A stretch of 16,765 nt of DNA from Pseudomonadota bacterium (GCA_023445495.1 JAEXLC010000314.1:1-16765), one strand, 5' to 3'; counted from the first letter of the stretch, positions 8,047 to 14,113 are shown. The notes: generated from the letters alone by a model not told the origin. Numbers and translations are program-made.

Positions 8047-9101
8047 TCCCGCGCGCAGACCTCGCTTCGCTGAGCCCCGCCAACCGCGCCAAGGTGATCT
8101 ATTCCGAGGCGCAGACCGAGCTCGCCAGCCGCCTGTGGCGCGCCGCGCTCGGCGATGGCGACAAGGACGACCGCAAGGGCAATGGCATCGGCCAGAACGG
8201 CCTCGCCAGCGATTCGCTGCTTGAGCTGCTCGGCAAGCAGAACGGCATCCAGGCCGGCGGCGCCCAGGGCGGTTGCCACTGCGCCTGTGCATGCTCCTGC
8301 CACCAGAAGCCCGCCGCCGATGCGAGCTTCGCCAATGATTGCGTGGAGGATCTGCGCGGCGCGATCGGCGATGCCGCCGAGCAGAGCAGCCGCAAGATGG
8401 CCGCGATGATGAGCACCGGCGCGACCGTCTCGGTCGCCAACGGCGCCGTGGTCTCGGGCCTCGCGCTCGGCGCCAATACCCGATTCGCCCCTGCCCTCGC
8501 CATGGCCGAGGCCCGCACCGGCATTCCCGCGACCGCGCTCGCCTCGATCGTCGATGCCGAAGCGGCCAAGGGCCATGACGGCGTCTGGAACACCATGTCG
8601 CGCAATCCGCGCTCCAGCGCGGCCGGCCTGGGCCAGTTCCTGAGCGGCACCTGGGAGCATCTGGCCGAGACCTCGGGCACCTGGCTCAATCAGGTCGCCT
8701 CGCAGAATGGCTGGCTGGACGGGCGCGGCCAGGTGCTGCCCGGCGCGCGCAGCGAGCTGCTGGCCCTGCGCTATGACGGCCAGGCATCGATCCTGGGGGT
8801 CGCCGATCTCGCCAAGATGAACCTCACCCGACTCGAACAATCGGGCATCCGGGTGAACACCGATGCCGAGACTTTGGCCAAGTCGGCCTATCTCTCGCAC
8901 CATCTCGGGCTGGGCGACGCCCGGAAGTTCCTCGCGGGCGGCATCGAGCCGGGCCGCGCCCGCATGCTGCTTGCCGCCCAGATCGGCGGCGGCGCGGCCG
9001 ACCAGCGAATCGCCGCGGCCGGCAATGCCACCCAGGCGCACCGCCAGTGGCTGCTCGGATTCATCGACCGCAGAATCCGTCCGGAACAATTCGCCGGCTA
9101 A
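8043..9101 (+). CDS. Lytic-transglycosylase-like protein of the flagellar operon, with a cysteine cluster
   Basis: This 352-residue protein has a C-terminal part (about 145-345) with features of a lytic transglycosylase: a candidate catalytic glutamate in IVDAEAAK (E173) followed by NPRSSAAGLGQFLSGTW (about 188-204), which resembles the SxxGAxGLxQ region of the SLT/goose-lysozyme fold. Such enzymes cut peptidoglycan to let the rod pass; in many alphaproteobacteria FlgJ lacks this domain and a separate enzyme (SltF type) supplies it. No Sec signal peptide is visible, so export through the flagellar apparatus is possible; that is inference. Residues 78-87 read CHCACACSCH, five cysteines and two histidines in ten positions, which looks like a metal-binding or disulfide cluster and which I do not know from this family. 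It overlaps fliJ by ATGA. Confidence 0.7.
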   Translation: MIPRADLASLSPANRAKVIYSEAQTELASRLWRAALGDGDKDDRKGNGIGQNGLASDSLLELLGKQNGIQAGGAQGGCHCACACSCHQKPAADASFANDCVEDLRGAIGDAAEQSSRKMAAMMSTGATVSVANGAVVSGLALGANTRFAPALAMAEARTGIPATALASIVDAEAAKGHDGVWNTMSRNPRSSAAGLGQFLSGTWEHLAETSGTWLNQVASQNGWLDGRGQVLPGARSELLALRYDGQASILGVADLAKMNLTRLEQSGIRVNTDAETLAKSAYLSHHLGLGDARKFLAGGIEPGRARMLLAAQIGGGAADQRIAAAGNATQAHRQWLLGFIDRRIRPEQFAG

Positions 9102-9109
9102 ATTATTTT

Positions 9110-9120
9110 ATCCTATAATG
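9110..9120 (+). promoter_or_regulatory. Promoter-like box ATCCTATAATG upstream of the sigma-factor leader
   Basis: Identical to the boxes before flbT and before the 171-residue unknown gene. TATAAT is at 9114-9119. The nearest downstream gene starts at 9329, so a transcript from here would carry a leader of about 200 bases that contains the hairpins and mini-ORF listed separately. The region before it (AATTATTTT) is AT-rich, with no clear -35. Confidence 0.5.
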
Positions 9121-9158
9121 TGTGTGCCAGCGGTACCCGAAATGACGGAAACCGCCAA

Positions 9159-9181
9159 AAAACTCGTAGTTTCCGAGTTTT
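9159..9181 (+). terminator. Hairpin with flanking A and T runs: weak terminator or attenuator
   Basis: AAAACTCG (9159-9166) pairs perfectly with CGAGTTTT (9174-9181) around a 7-base loop. The stem has four G/C pairs and a run of four T, so it is a weak intrinsic terminator candidate for the flbT-fliI-fliJ operon. Because it lies about 40 bases downstream of the box at 9110-9120, it could instead act as an attenuator in the leader of the sigma gene. Confidence 0.5.
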
Positions 9182-9187
9182 AACCAT

Positions 9188-9216
9188 ATCGCACCTTCCG
9201 TAGGGGAATGTGCGAT
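9188..9216 (+). promoter_or_regulatory. Leader hairpin or dyad operator upstream of the sigma gene
   Basis: ATCGCAC (9188-9194) pairs with GTGCGAT (9210-9216), and after one mismatch TTCC (9196-9199) pairs with GGAA (9205-9208) around the loop GTAGG. In RNA this is a stable 11-pair stem-loop; in DNA it could be a repressor dyad. It has no U-tract, so it is not a terminator. Confidence 0.45.
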
Positions 9217-9267
9217 TGGTAGGACTACATATAGGAATTTAAGGGTTCTGTTAAAGGATTAGAAGCC

Positions 9268-9282
9268 ATGTTGCCCCTGTGA
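9268..9282 (+). CDS. Four-codon leader mini-ORF (Met-Leu-Pro-Leu)
   Basis: ATG TTG CCC CTG TGA lies 46 bases upstream of the sigma-gene start, with AAAGGA (9253-9258) 9 bases before its ATG. Its last codons fall on CCCCTGT, the strand that can pair with the sigma-gene ribosome binding site. A ribosome on the mini-ORF would therefore hold this strand. The mini-ORF is so short that chance is a real possibility. Confidence 0.3.
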   Translation: MLPL

Positions 9283-9321
9283 ACGGCGGCCGAGACCCGG
9301 CTGGCCTGGACGAAACAGGGG
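9274..9321 (+). promoter_or_regulatory. Hairpin sequestering the ribosome binding site of the sigma gene
   Basis: CCCCTGT (9274-9280) is perfectly complementary to ACAGGGG (9315-9321). The second arm contains the ribosome binding site AGGGGA (9317-9322), which is 6 bases before the ATG at 9329. The 34 bases between the arms can fold further through GCCG (9289-9292) and CGGC (9298-9301). If it forms, translation of the sigma factor would be blocked until the stem opens. Confidence 0.5.
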
Positions 9322-9328
9322 ATACGCA

Positions 9329-10393
9329 ATGTCGAAGATCACGATCGCGCTGGAAGCAGCCGTCGCCACCGTCATCGAGAATACGCCGCAAGACGGCGGC
9401 GCTCGCAGCAACCGCCAGCGCGTCTATGTCGATCGTGCCTTCGCCCAGATCCTCAAGCTGATCGCCCCGCGCATCCGCCACTTCGTCCGCCAGTATGGCC
9501 TGACCGCGCACTGGGAAGATGCCGAGCAGTGCTGCGCCATCGCCGTGCACCGCGCCATCGAAGCCTATGATCCCGCCAAGGCGCAGTTCACCACCTTCGT
9601 GAACTGGCAGATCCGCGGCGAGCTGCAGAGCCTGCGCTTCCGCCTGATGACCGACCAGCGCCCCTCGGCGAAGAAGGTCGAGGCGACCACCGTTTCGCTC
9701 AGCGCGCTGGCCACGTCGATCGATGGCGACGAGATCTCGCCCGAGGCGATGATCGAGGACGAGGAAGCGGTGTTCCGCACCGAAGCCGCCGCGTCCGACT
9801 ATCTCGCCGAAGGCGCCGTCTCGCAGCTCATCGATGCCTATGTCGACCAGCTCCGCAAGGTCGGTGTCGAATCCCTCCGCCGCCGCCCCCGCCCCAAGCG
9901 CGCCGAAGCCGCGCTGCGCCGCGCCGAAGGCCCGCGCCTGCGCTCGGCCACCTATGGCATCGACCCGGCCGAGCTGGAGAAGCTGGAAGCCAAGCTGGCC
10001 CGCGACCGCGAGATCGTCGAGCGCCGCGTGTTCCAGACCGCGACCCTGGACGACCTGTCGCTCGAGACCGGCGTGACCAAGGAGCGCGTCCGCCAGATCA
10101 CCAAGCGCGCCGCCAAGGCGATCGCCGAGATCGCCGCCAAGGATCCGCGCTTCGCCGTGATGGCCGAATATGCGCAGCCCGGCACGCCGAAGCGCCGCCC
10201 GGCTCCGGCCGCGCGCACCACGCCGCTGCTGCCCGACACCAAGCTGCCGCACAACCGCCTCGCCAGCGTCCGCGCCGTCGACCCGACGACGCTGTCGCCG
10301 GTCCTCTCGACCCCGGCCGTCCAGCAGGTCGAGGGCGTCGCTCCGGCCCAGCTGACGGTTGCCCCGGCTCCGTCGAGCGCGTCGCTCCACTGA
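9329..10393 (+). CDS. Atypical sigma-70 family RNA polymerase sigma factor
   Basis: The 354 residues contain a region-2-like segment (about 35-110: EDAEQCCAIAVHRAIEAYDP, then FTTFVNWQIRGELQSLRFRL) corresponding to the core-binding and -10-recognition helices, and a clear region 4.2 helix-turn-helix (about 226-268: REIVERRVFQTATLDDLSLE, then TGVTKERVRQITKRAAKAI), which reads the -35. Between them is an acidic stretch (about 130-155) and a very basic insert (about 183-207, RRRPRPKR). A tail of about 80 residues rich in Pro, Ala and Thr (275-354) is unusual for sigma factors. It does not look like FliA (about 240 residues), RpoD (over 600) or a plain ECF sigma (about 180). Its position after the flagellar operon suggests a motility or development regulon, which is inference. 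The start is the ATG with AGGGGA 6 bases upstream. Confidence 0.8.
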   Translation: MSKITIALEAAVATVIENTPQDGGARSNRQRVYVDRAFAQILKLIAPRIRHFVRQYGLTAHWEDAEQCCAIAVHRAIEAYDPAKAQFTTFVNWQIRGELQSLRFRLMTDQRPSAKKVEATTVSLSALATSIDGDEISPEAMIEDEEAVFRTEAAASDYLAEGAVSQLIDAYVDQLRKVGVESLRRRPRPKRAEAALRRAEGPRLRSATYGIDPAELEKLEAKLARDREIVERRVFQTATLDDLSLETGVTKERVRQITKRAAKAIAEIAAKDPRFAVMAEYAQPGTPKRRPAPAARTTPLLPDTKLPHNRLASVRAVDPTTLSPVLSTPAVQQVEGVAPAQLTVAPAPSSASLH

Positions 10394-10424
10394 TCGCATC
10401 GGAACGCCACCCGCGTACCAAGCC

Positions 10425-10435
10425 ATCCTATAATG
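10425..10435 (+). promoter_or_regulatory. Promoter-like box ATCCTATAATG upstream of the 171-residue unknown gene
   Basis: Third exact copy of the shared box (TATAAT at 10429-10434), 25 bases before the chosen start codon at 10460. The ATG inside the box itself (10433) is in frame with the gene but would lie within the -10 element, so it is not the start. Confidence 0.55.
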
Positions 10436-10459
10436 CTCAGAAGAGGCATGGAGGACCCG

Positions 10460-10975
10460 ATGCATCGCAATCTCGACTGGAACGGCAAGGAGGAGTCGCA
10501 CGGCTCGCTGCCGCGCCCCAATCGTCGCCTGACCGCGCTCGCCCAGGACGTGGCGCGTCTGGCCCAGCCGCTGCTGCCCGTCGGCAGCGACCTGTTCCTT
10601 GGCCTGGAGGCAACCGCCGACGGCCAGATCCATCTCGTCTGGTGGCGCAGCCAGGACTTCAAGCGCGTCGCCACCATCTCGGCCGCACCCGACGCCTTTT
10701 GCCCCGAGGATAGCGACGAAGGCGCGCTGCAGGACGCTGCGGCCGCGCTGCTCGACTATCTCGCGGGTCGCTGGCCGACCCCACCGGCCGCGCTCGGCGT
10801 TATCACCGACGGTGCCGGCGTGGCCTTCGCCCCCGACCATCCGTCCCCCTCGGCGGACAGCTGGCTACTGCGCCATGCCACCGGCGAGAGCACCCTGGCG
10901 ATGATCCTGGACCTCGATCCGGCCGGCCCGTGCGGCCTGCTGATCGGAGGGCAATCCACAGTTTCATTCCACTAA
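10460..10975 (+). CDS. Protein of unknown function, 171 residues
   Basis: I do not recognise this family. Starting at MHRNLDWNGKEESHG the protein is soluble, with a basic N-terminal 30 residues, a mixed alpha/beta body (LFLGLEATADGQIHLVWWRS about 45-64; ALQDAAAALLDYLAGRW about 87-103; LGVITDGAGVAF about 109-120) and a hydrophobic strand-rich end (LAMILDLDPAGPCGLLIGG). No signal peptide, membrane segment or catalytic motif stands out. Three in-frame ATGs exist (10433, 10448, 10460); only the last has a proper ribosome binding site (GGAGGA, 10450-10455, 4 bases away), and the first lies inside the promoter-like box. It lies between a sigma factor and a DNA-binding protein and has its own copy of the box used before flbT, which suggests a partner or target in the same programme. 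Confidence 0.75.
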   Translation: MHRNLDWNGKEESHGSLPRPNRRLTALAQDVARLAQPLLPVGSDLFLGLEATADGQIHLVWWRSQDFKRVATISAAPDAFCPEDSDEGALQDAAAALLDYLAGRWPTPPAALGVITDGAGVAFAPDHPSPSADSWLLRHATGESTLAMILDLDPAGPCGLLIGGQSTVSFH

Positions 10976-11001
10976 CGGAATGCCGTTTACCTTGTATTAT
11001 C

Positions 11002-11017
11002 CTTGAATTGCTTCAAG
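11002..11017. promoter_or_regulatory. Palindrome CTTGAA-TTGC-TTCAAG upstream of the XRE-like gene
   Basis: Perfect 6-bp arms around 4 bases, ending 27 bases before the ATG at 11045. Such a dyad just upstream of a helix-turn-helix protein gene is a typical place for an autoregulatory operator. No clear promoter hexamers are seen; TATTAT at 10995-11000 is a possible -10 that adjoins the palindrome. Confidence 0.4.
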
Positions 11018-11044
11018 ATACCTTCAGATTCGAGGGGATCATTG

Positions 11045-12154
11045 ATGGCAGGCGCCAATGGCAAGGGTAAGATGCGGGTGGGAACCGCAAGCGAGCCCAT
11101 GATCGATTACTATCGTGCAATCGTTTTCCCGAACCGCATGCGTGAGCAGCGGCAGCGGCATGGCTTTGCCAAACTCCTGCGTCTTTCTGCAAAGATCCCC
11201 GAAATCCCCTATATTCGTCTTTCGAAGATCGAACGCGGTGAAGTCGTCGCGCGGCCGGACGAGCTCCGCCGCGTCGCCGCCGCGCTGGGCATCGCGCCGA
11301 CCGAACTGCTGCTCGATATCGATGCTGCCGATTTCGACATCGCCGTCTGGGCGGCGCCGTTCGGCGACGGCGTCCAGCTCGACCTCGAGGAAGAGCGGTT
11401 CGCGGTGCTGCTGGGTGCCGCGCTGCGCGCGCGCCGCACCCTCGATCCGGCGCTGACCATCGCGGTGATCGAGCGCGATTTCGGACTGCCGCCGGTGAAC
11501 CTCTCCCGCGTCGAGAATGCGCAGAAGCCGTTCGGCCGCTGGAACGCCGCCATCCACGGCGCGCTGTTCGCGCTGTTCGGCGTGGCGGACGAGACGGCGC
11601 TCCGCGCCGAAGTCGAGCAGCGCCATGCCGCGGGCGCGCTCGATGCGTTCCTCGTCACGATCGCCAATCCCGAGACTCGCATCGTGCGCACGCGCGAGCG
11701 CGTTGCCGAACTGACCACCGCGTTGAACCAGGAGCCGCCGGCGGCGCCCGCGCCCGCCACCGCGCTCCCGCTGGCAGGACCGGTCGGCGCCGTACGGCTG
11801 CTGCCGGTCTTCGGCCTGCCGCTGCCGCAGGGGCTGATCGGCGACCAGCCGACCGGCGAGACGGTGGAAGCGCCACACATCGCCGGCCCGCGCGCCTTCG
11901 GCATCAAGGTATGCCGCGCGACGCTCGGCGGCGGCCTGCCCGCCCAGGCGACCGTGGTCGCCGATCCCGACCGGCTGCCGCTTCCCGGCGGCCTTGCCGC
12001 GCTGCGCGAGGGCGATGGCTGGCGGCTGCTCTCGGTCGCTTCGGGCCGCGACGGTCGGATGATCGGCTACAGCGTCAACCCGGACATGGAAGTGCCGCTC
12101 GACGATTGCGATCCGGCGAGCCTGGCCGCGATCGTCTCCGCCGTCTTCCTCTGA
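11045..12154 (+). CDS. DNA-binding protein with two XRE-like helix-turn-helix regions and a LexA/CI-like C-terminal domain
   Basis: The 369 residues begin with a helix-turn-helix of XRE type (about 24-91: FPNRMREQRQRHG, then YIRLSKIERGEVVARPDELR, then ALGIAPTELLLDI). A second, more diverged one follows (about 118-181: VLLGAALRARRTLD, then FGLPPVNLSRVENAQKPFGR, then ALFALFGV). After a Pro/Ala linker (228-247) comes a domain (about 250-369) whose GPRAFGIKVCRATLGGGLPA, then VVADPDRLPLPGGLAALREG and WRLLSV follow the order of the peptidase S24 fold of LexA/CI proteins. Where the family has the GDSM serine this protein has CRATL, so it is probably inactive as a protease. The ATG at 11045 is chosen over the TTG at 11003 because of GAGGGG 7 bases before it. 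It could repress its own gene through the palindrome upstream. Targets are unknown. Confidence 0.75.
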   Translation: MAGANGKGKMRVGTASEPMIDYYRAIVFPNRMREQRQRHGFAKLLRLSAKIPEIPYIRLSKIERGEVVARPDELRRVAAALGIAPTELLLDIDAADFDIAVWAAPFGDGVQLDLEEERFAVLLGAALRARRTLDPALTIAVIERDFGLPPVNLSRVENAQKPFGRWNAAIHGALFALFGVADETALRAEVEQRHAAGALDAFLVTIANPETRIVRTRERVAELTTALNQEPPAAPAPATALPLAGPVGAVRLLPVFGLPLPQGLIGDQPTGETVEAPHIAGPRAFGIKVCRATLGGGLPAQATVVADPDRLPLPGGLAALREGDGWRLLSVASGRDGRMIGYSVNPDMEVPLDDCDPASLAAIVSAVFL

Positions 12155-12181
12155 TCGACCCATATTGCTAGGGCGCTGCCC

Positions 12182-12853
12182 ATGGGGATCATTGTCGCGA
12201 TCGAAGGCGCCGACGGCGTCGGCAAGAACACCACGTCCAGGCTGCTCTGCGAGACGCTGCAGGCCGCCGGCAAGACCGCGACCGTGATCGGCTTCCCGCG
12301 CTATGGCGAGACCGTGGCCGGGGTGACGATCGGGCGCTACCTGGCAGGCGACATGCCGGTGCCGGTAAGCCCGCAGGCCGCCGCCACGCTCTATGCGCTC
12401 GACCGGTTCGAGTGGCGGGACGAAATCCTCAAGGCCGTAGATGCACATGATGTGCTGATCTTCGACCGCTATGTCGCGTCGAACATGGCCTATCAGGGCG
12501 CACGCGTGCCTGCGGAGAAGAGCCGCGCGCTGATGGAGTGGATCCTGGCGCTGGAGACCGGCCAGTTCGCCCTGCCCGTCCCCGCCCTGTCCATCTATCT
12601 CAACACGCCGTGGGAGCTGGCCCGCGCGCTGATCCTGCAAAAGGCCGAGCGCAGCTACACCGACAAGAGCTTCGACGCCTATGAGGCGGACGTGGCGCTG
12701 CAGCAGCGGGTGCGCGCCAATTACGAATCGATCGTCGCGGCCGGGCTGCTCGGCCCCTGGCGGATGGTGCATGCCAGCACCGGTGGCGCGATGCGCCCGC
12801 CCGCCGAAATCGTCGGCGAGATCGTCGCCCTGCTGGAAGCGGTTCCGGAATAA
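12182..12853 (+). CDS. tmk: Thymidylate kinase (dTMP kinase), divergent form
   Basis: The enzyme phosphorylates dTMP to dTDP with ATP in the cytoplasm, a step in dTTP synthesis. The 223 residues show the P-loop GADGVGKNT (about 9-17) after MGIIVAIE, the GFPRYGETVAG segment (about 37-47), LYALDR (about 70-75), the DRY motif in LIFDRYVASNMAYQGAR (about 92-108), and a LID region around QKAERSYTDKSFDAYEAD (153-170). The arrangement, including FPRYG and the ALDR/DRYVASN pair, recalls the actinobacterial enzyme more than the common E. coli type. It starts 27 bases after the XRE-like gene and may share its transcript. Whether it is the only tmk of the genome cannot be told here; a role on related nucleotides is the main alternative. 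Confidence 0.85.
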   Translation: MGIIVAIEGADGVGKNTTSRLLCETLQAAGKTATVIGFPRYGETVAGVTIGRYLAGDMPVPVSPQAAATLYALDRFEWRDEILKAVDAHDVLIFDRYVASNMAYQGARVPAEKSRALMEWILALETGQFALPVPALSIYLNTPWELARALILQKAERSYTDKSFDAYEADVALQQRVRANYESIVAAGLLGPWRMVHASTGGAMRPPAEIVGEIVALLEAVPE

Positions 12854-12875
12854 GCCCGAAAGCCGCGCGACCGGC

Positions 12876-12881
12876 TTGACA
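12876..12881 (+). promoter_or_regulatory. TTGACA -35 box of the xylX operon
   Basis: A perfect -35 hexamer 65 bases before the xylX start. The -10 is poor (around 12899-12906), which suits a regulated promoter. The hexamer overlaps the right arm of a small dyad, AAGCCG (12860-12865) and CGGCTT (12872-12877), which follows the tmk stop codon but has no U-tract. Confidence 0.5.
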
Positions 12882-12901
12882 GCCTGACCCGCCCCGCCGC
12901 A

Positions 12902-12915
12902 TGGTAGCGCTATCA
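12902..12915. promoter_or_regulatory. LacI-family operator in front of xylX
   Basis: TGGTAGCGCTATCA is a 14-bp palindrome with one mismatch and the central CG typical of LacI-family operators. It sits over the expected -10 and transcription start of the xylX operon, where a repressor would block transcription. In Caulobacter a LacI-family XylR controls the equivalent operon; no lacI-type gene lies in this window. Confidence 0.65.
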
Positions 12916-12940
12916 AAAGCAATATCGGGGTGAGAGGATC

Positions 12941-14065
12941 TTGAACGCGTCTCCGGCGGAAATGCTGCCTGTCGATCATGCCCAGGCGATTCTGGTTGGC
13001 CGAATCCTTACCGAGGCCGGCCCGAGCCCCGTGATCCTGCGTGGCGGGCGGATCTATGACGTCTCGGCCACTGCGGCGACCGTGGCCGACCTGCTCGACC
13101 TGGCCGATCCCGCGAATGCCGCCGGCACCGATATCGGCGCGGTGAGCGACATTGGTAGCCATACCGGCCCCACCCTGCTCGCCCCGATCGATCTGCAATG
13201 CGTCAAGGCATGCGGCGTGACCTTCGCCCTCTCGGCGATCGAGCGGGTGATCGAGGAGCGCGCGCGCGGCGACGCTGACAAGGCGAACGAGATCCGCGGC
13301 GACCTGGAAGCCAAGGTCGGATCGGGCATCCGCTCGGTCGTCCCCGGCGCGCCCGAGGCCGCCAACCTCAAGGCCGCGCTGATCGAGGCGGGCATGTGGT
13401 CGCAGTACCTCGAGGTCGCGATCGGCCCCGATGCCGAGGTGTTCACCAAGGCGCCGGTGCTTTCCGCGGTCGGCTGGGGCGCCGATATCGGCGTGCGCTC
13501 GGACAGCGACTGGAACAATCCCGAGCCGGAAGTGGTGCTGATCGTCGACAAGACCGGCACGCCGCGCGGCGCGACGCTGGGCAACGACGTCAACCTGCGC
13601 GACTTCGAGGGGCGCAGCGCGCTGCTGCTCGGCAAGGCCAAGGACAATAACGCCTCGACCGCGTTGGGGCCGTTCATCCGCCTGTTCGACGACAGCTTCA
13701 CGATGGACGATGTCCGCTCGGCCGAAGTCGATCTCGTCATCGACGGGCCCGAGGGCTATCGCCTGCAGGGCACCAACAAGATGAGCCAGATCAGCCGCGA
13801 CCCGACTGAGCTGGTCCGCCAGACGCTGAGCGAGCACCAGTATCCGGACGGCTTCGCGTTGTTCCTCGGCACGCTGTTCGCGCCGATCCAGGACCGCGAT
13901 CACCCCGGCCGCGGCTTCACCCACAAGGACGGCGACGTCGTGCGCATCTCGAGCCCCAAGCTCGGCGCGCTGGTCAACCGCGTGACCACCTCCAAGGCCG
14001 CCGCGCCCTGGACCTTCGGCATCCGCGAGCTGATCCGCAACCTGGCGGGCCGCGGCCTGTTGTGA
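12941..14065 (+). CDS. xylX: 2-keto-3-deoxy-D-xylonate dehydratase XylX (fumarylacetoacetate hydrolase family)
   Basis: In the oxidative xylose pathway this enzyme removes water from 2-keto-3-deoxy-D-xylonate to give alpha-ketoglutarate semialdehyde. The 374 residues match the Caulobacter-type XylX in length. Recognisable family segments are LLAPIDLQCVKACGVTFALS (about 79-98), IERVIEERARGDADKA, WSQYLEVAIGPDAEVFTKAP (153-172), WNNPEPEVVL (191-200) with glutamates expected to bind the metal, GNDVNLRDFEGRSALLLGKA (214-233) and GRGFTHKDGDVVRISSPKLG. The chosen start is TTG at 12941 with AGAGGA just upstream; the in-frame ATG at 12962 is the alternative and would drop seven residues. It is followed by xylB and xylC, which strongly supports the assignment over other FAH-family dehydratases. 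Confidence 0.85.
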   Translation: MNASPAEMLPVDHAQAILVGRILTEAGPSPVILRGGRIYDVSATAATVADLLDLADPANAAGTDIGAVSDIGSHTGPTLLAPIDLQCVKACGVTFALSAIERVIEERARGDADKANEIRGDLEAKVGSGIRSVVPGAPEAANLKAALIEAGMWSQYLEVAIGPDAEVFTKAPVLSAVGWGADIGVRSDSDWNNPEPEVVLIVDKTGTPRGATLGNDVNLRDFEGRSALLLGKAKDNNASTALGPFIRLFDDSFTMDDVRSAEVDLVIDGPEGYRLQGTNKMSQISRDPTELVRQTLSEHQYPDGFALFLGTLFAPIQDRDHPGRGFTHKDGDVVRISSPKLGALVNRVTTSKAAAPWTFGIRELIRNLAGRGLL

Positions 14066-14113
14066 GCGCCGCGCGCGGCCCTAGTCATTGCATTTCCAAG
14101 GTATTCCATTCCC

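Noticed and set aside
10401..10405. GGAAC at 10401 and 9083 as the -35 of an EcfG-type stress promoter
   Set aside because: No CGTT-like -10 follows at 16-18 bases, and the distance from GGAAC to the shared box differs between the two places.
12860..12877. AAGCCG/CGGCTT dyad after tmk as an intrinsic terminator
   Set aside because: The stem has only six pairs and there is no T-run; it overlaps the TTGACA box, so an operator or chance is as likely.
11039..13924. Open frame of 961 codons on the minus strand across the regulator, tmk and xylX
   Set aside because: It runs antisense through three recognisable genes and has the arginine/glycine-rich composition of a shadow frame.
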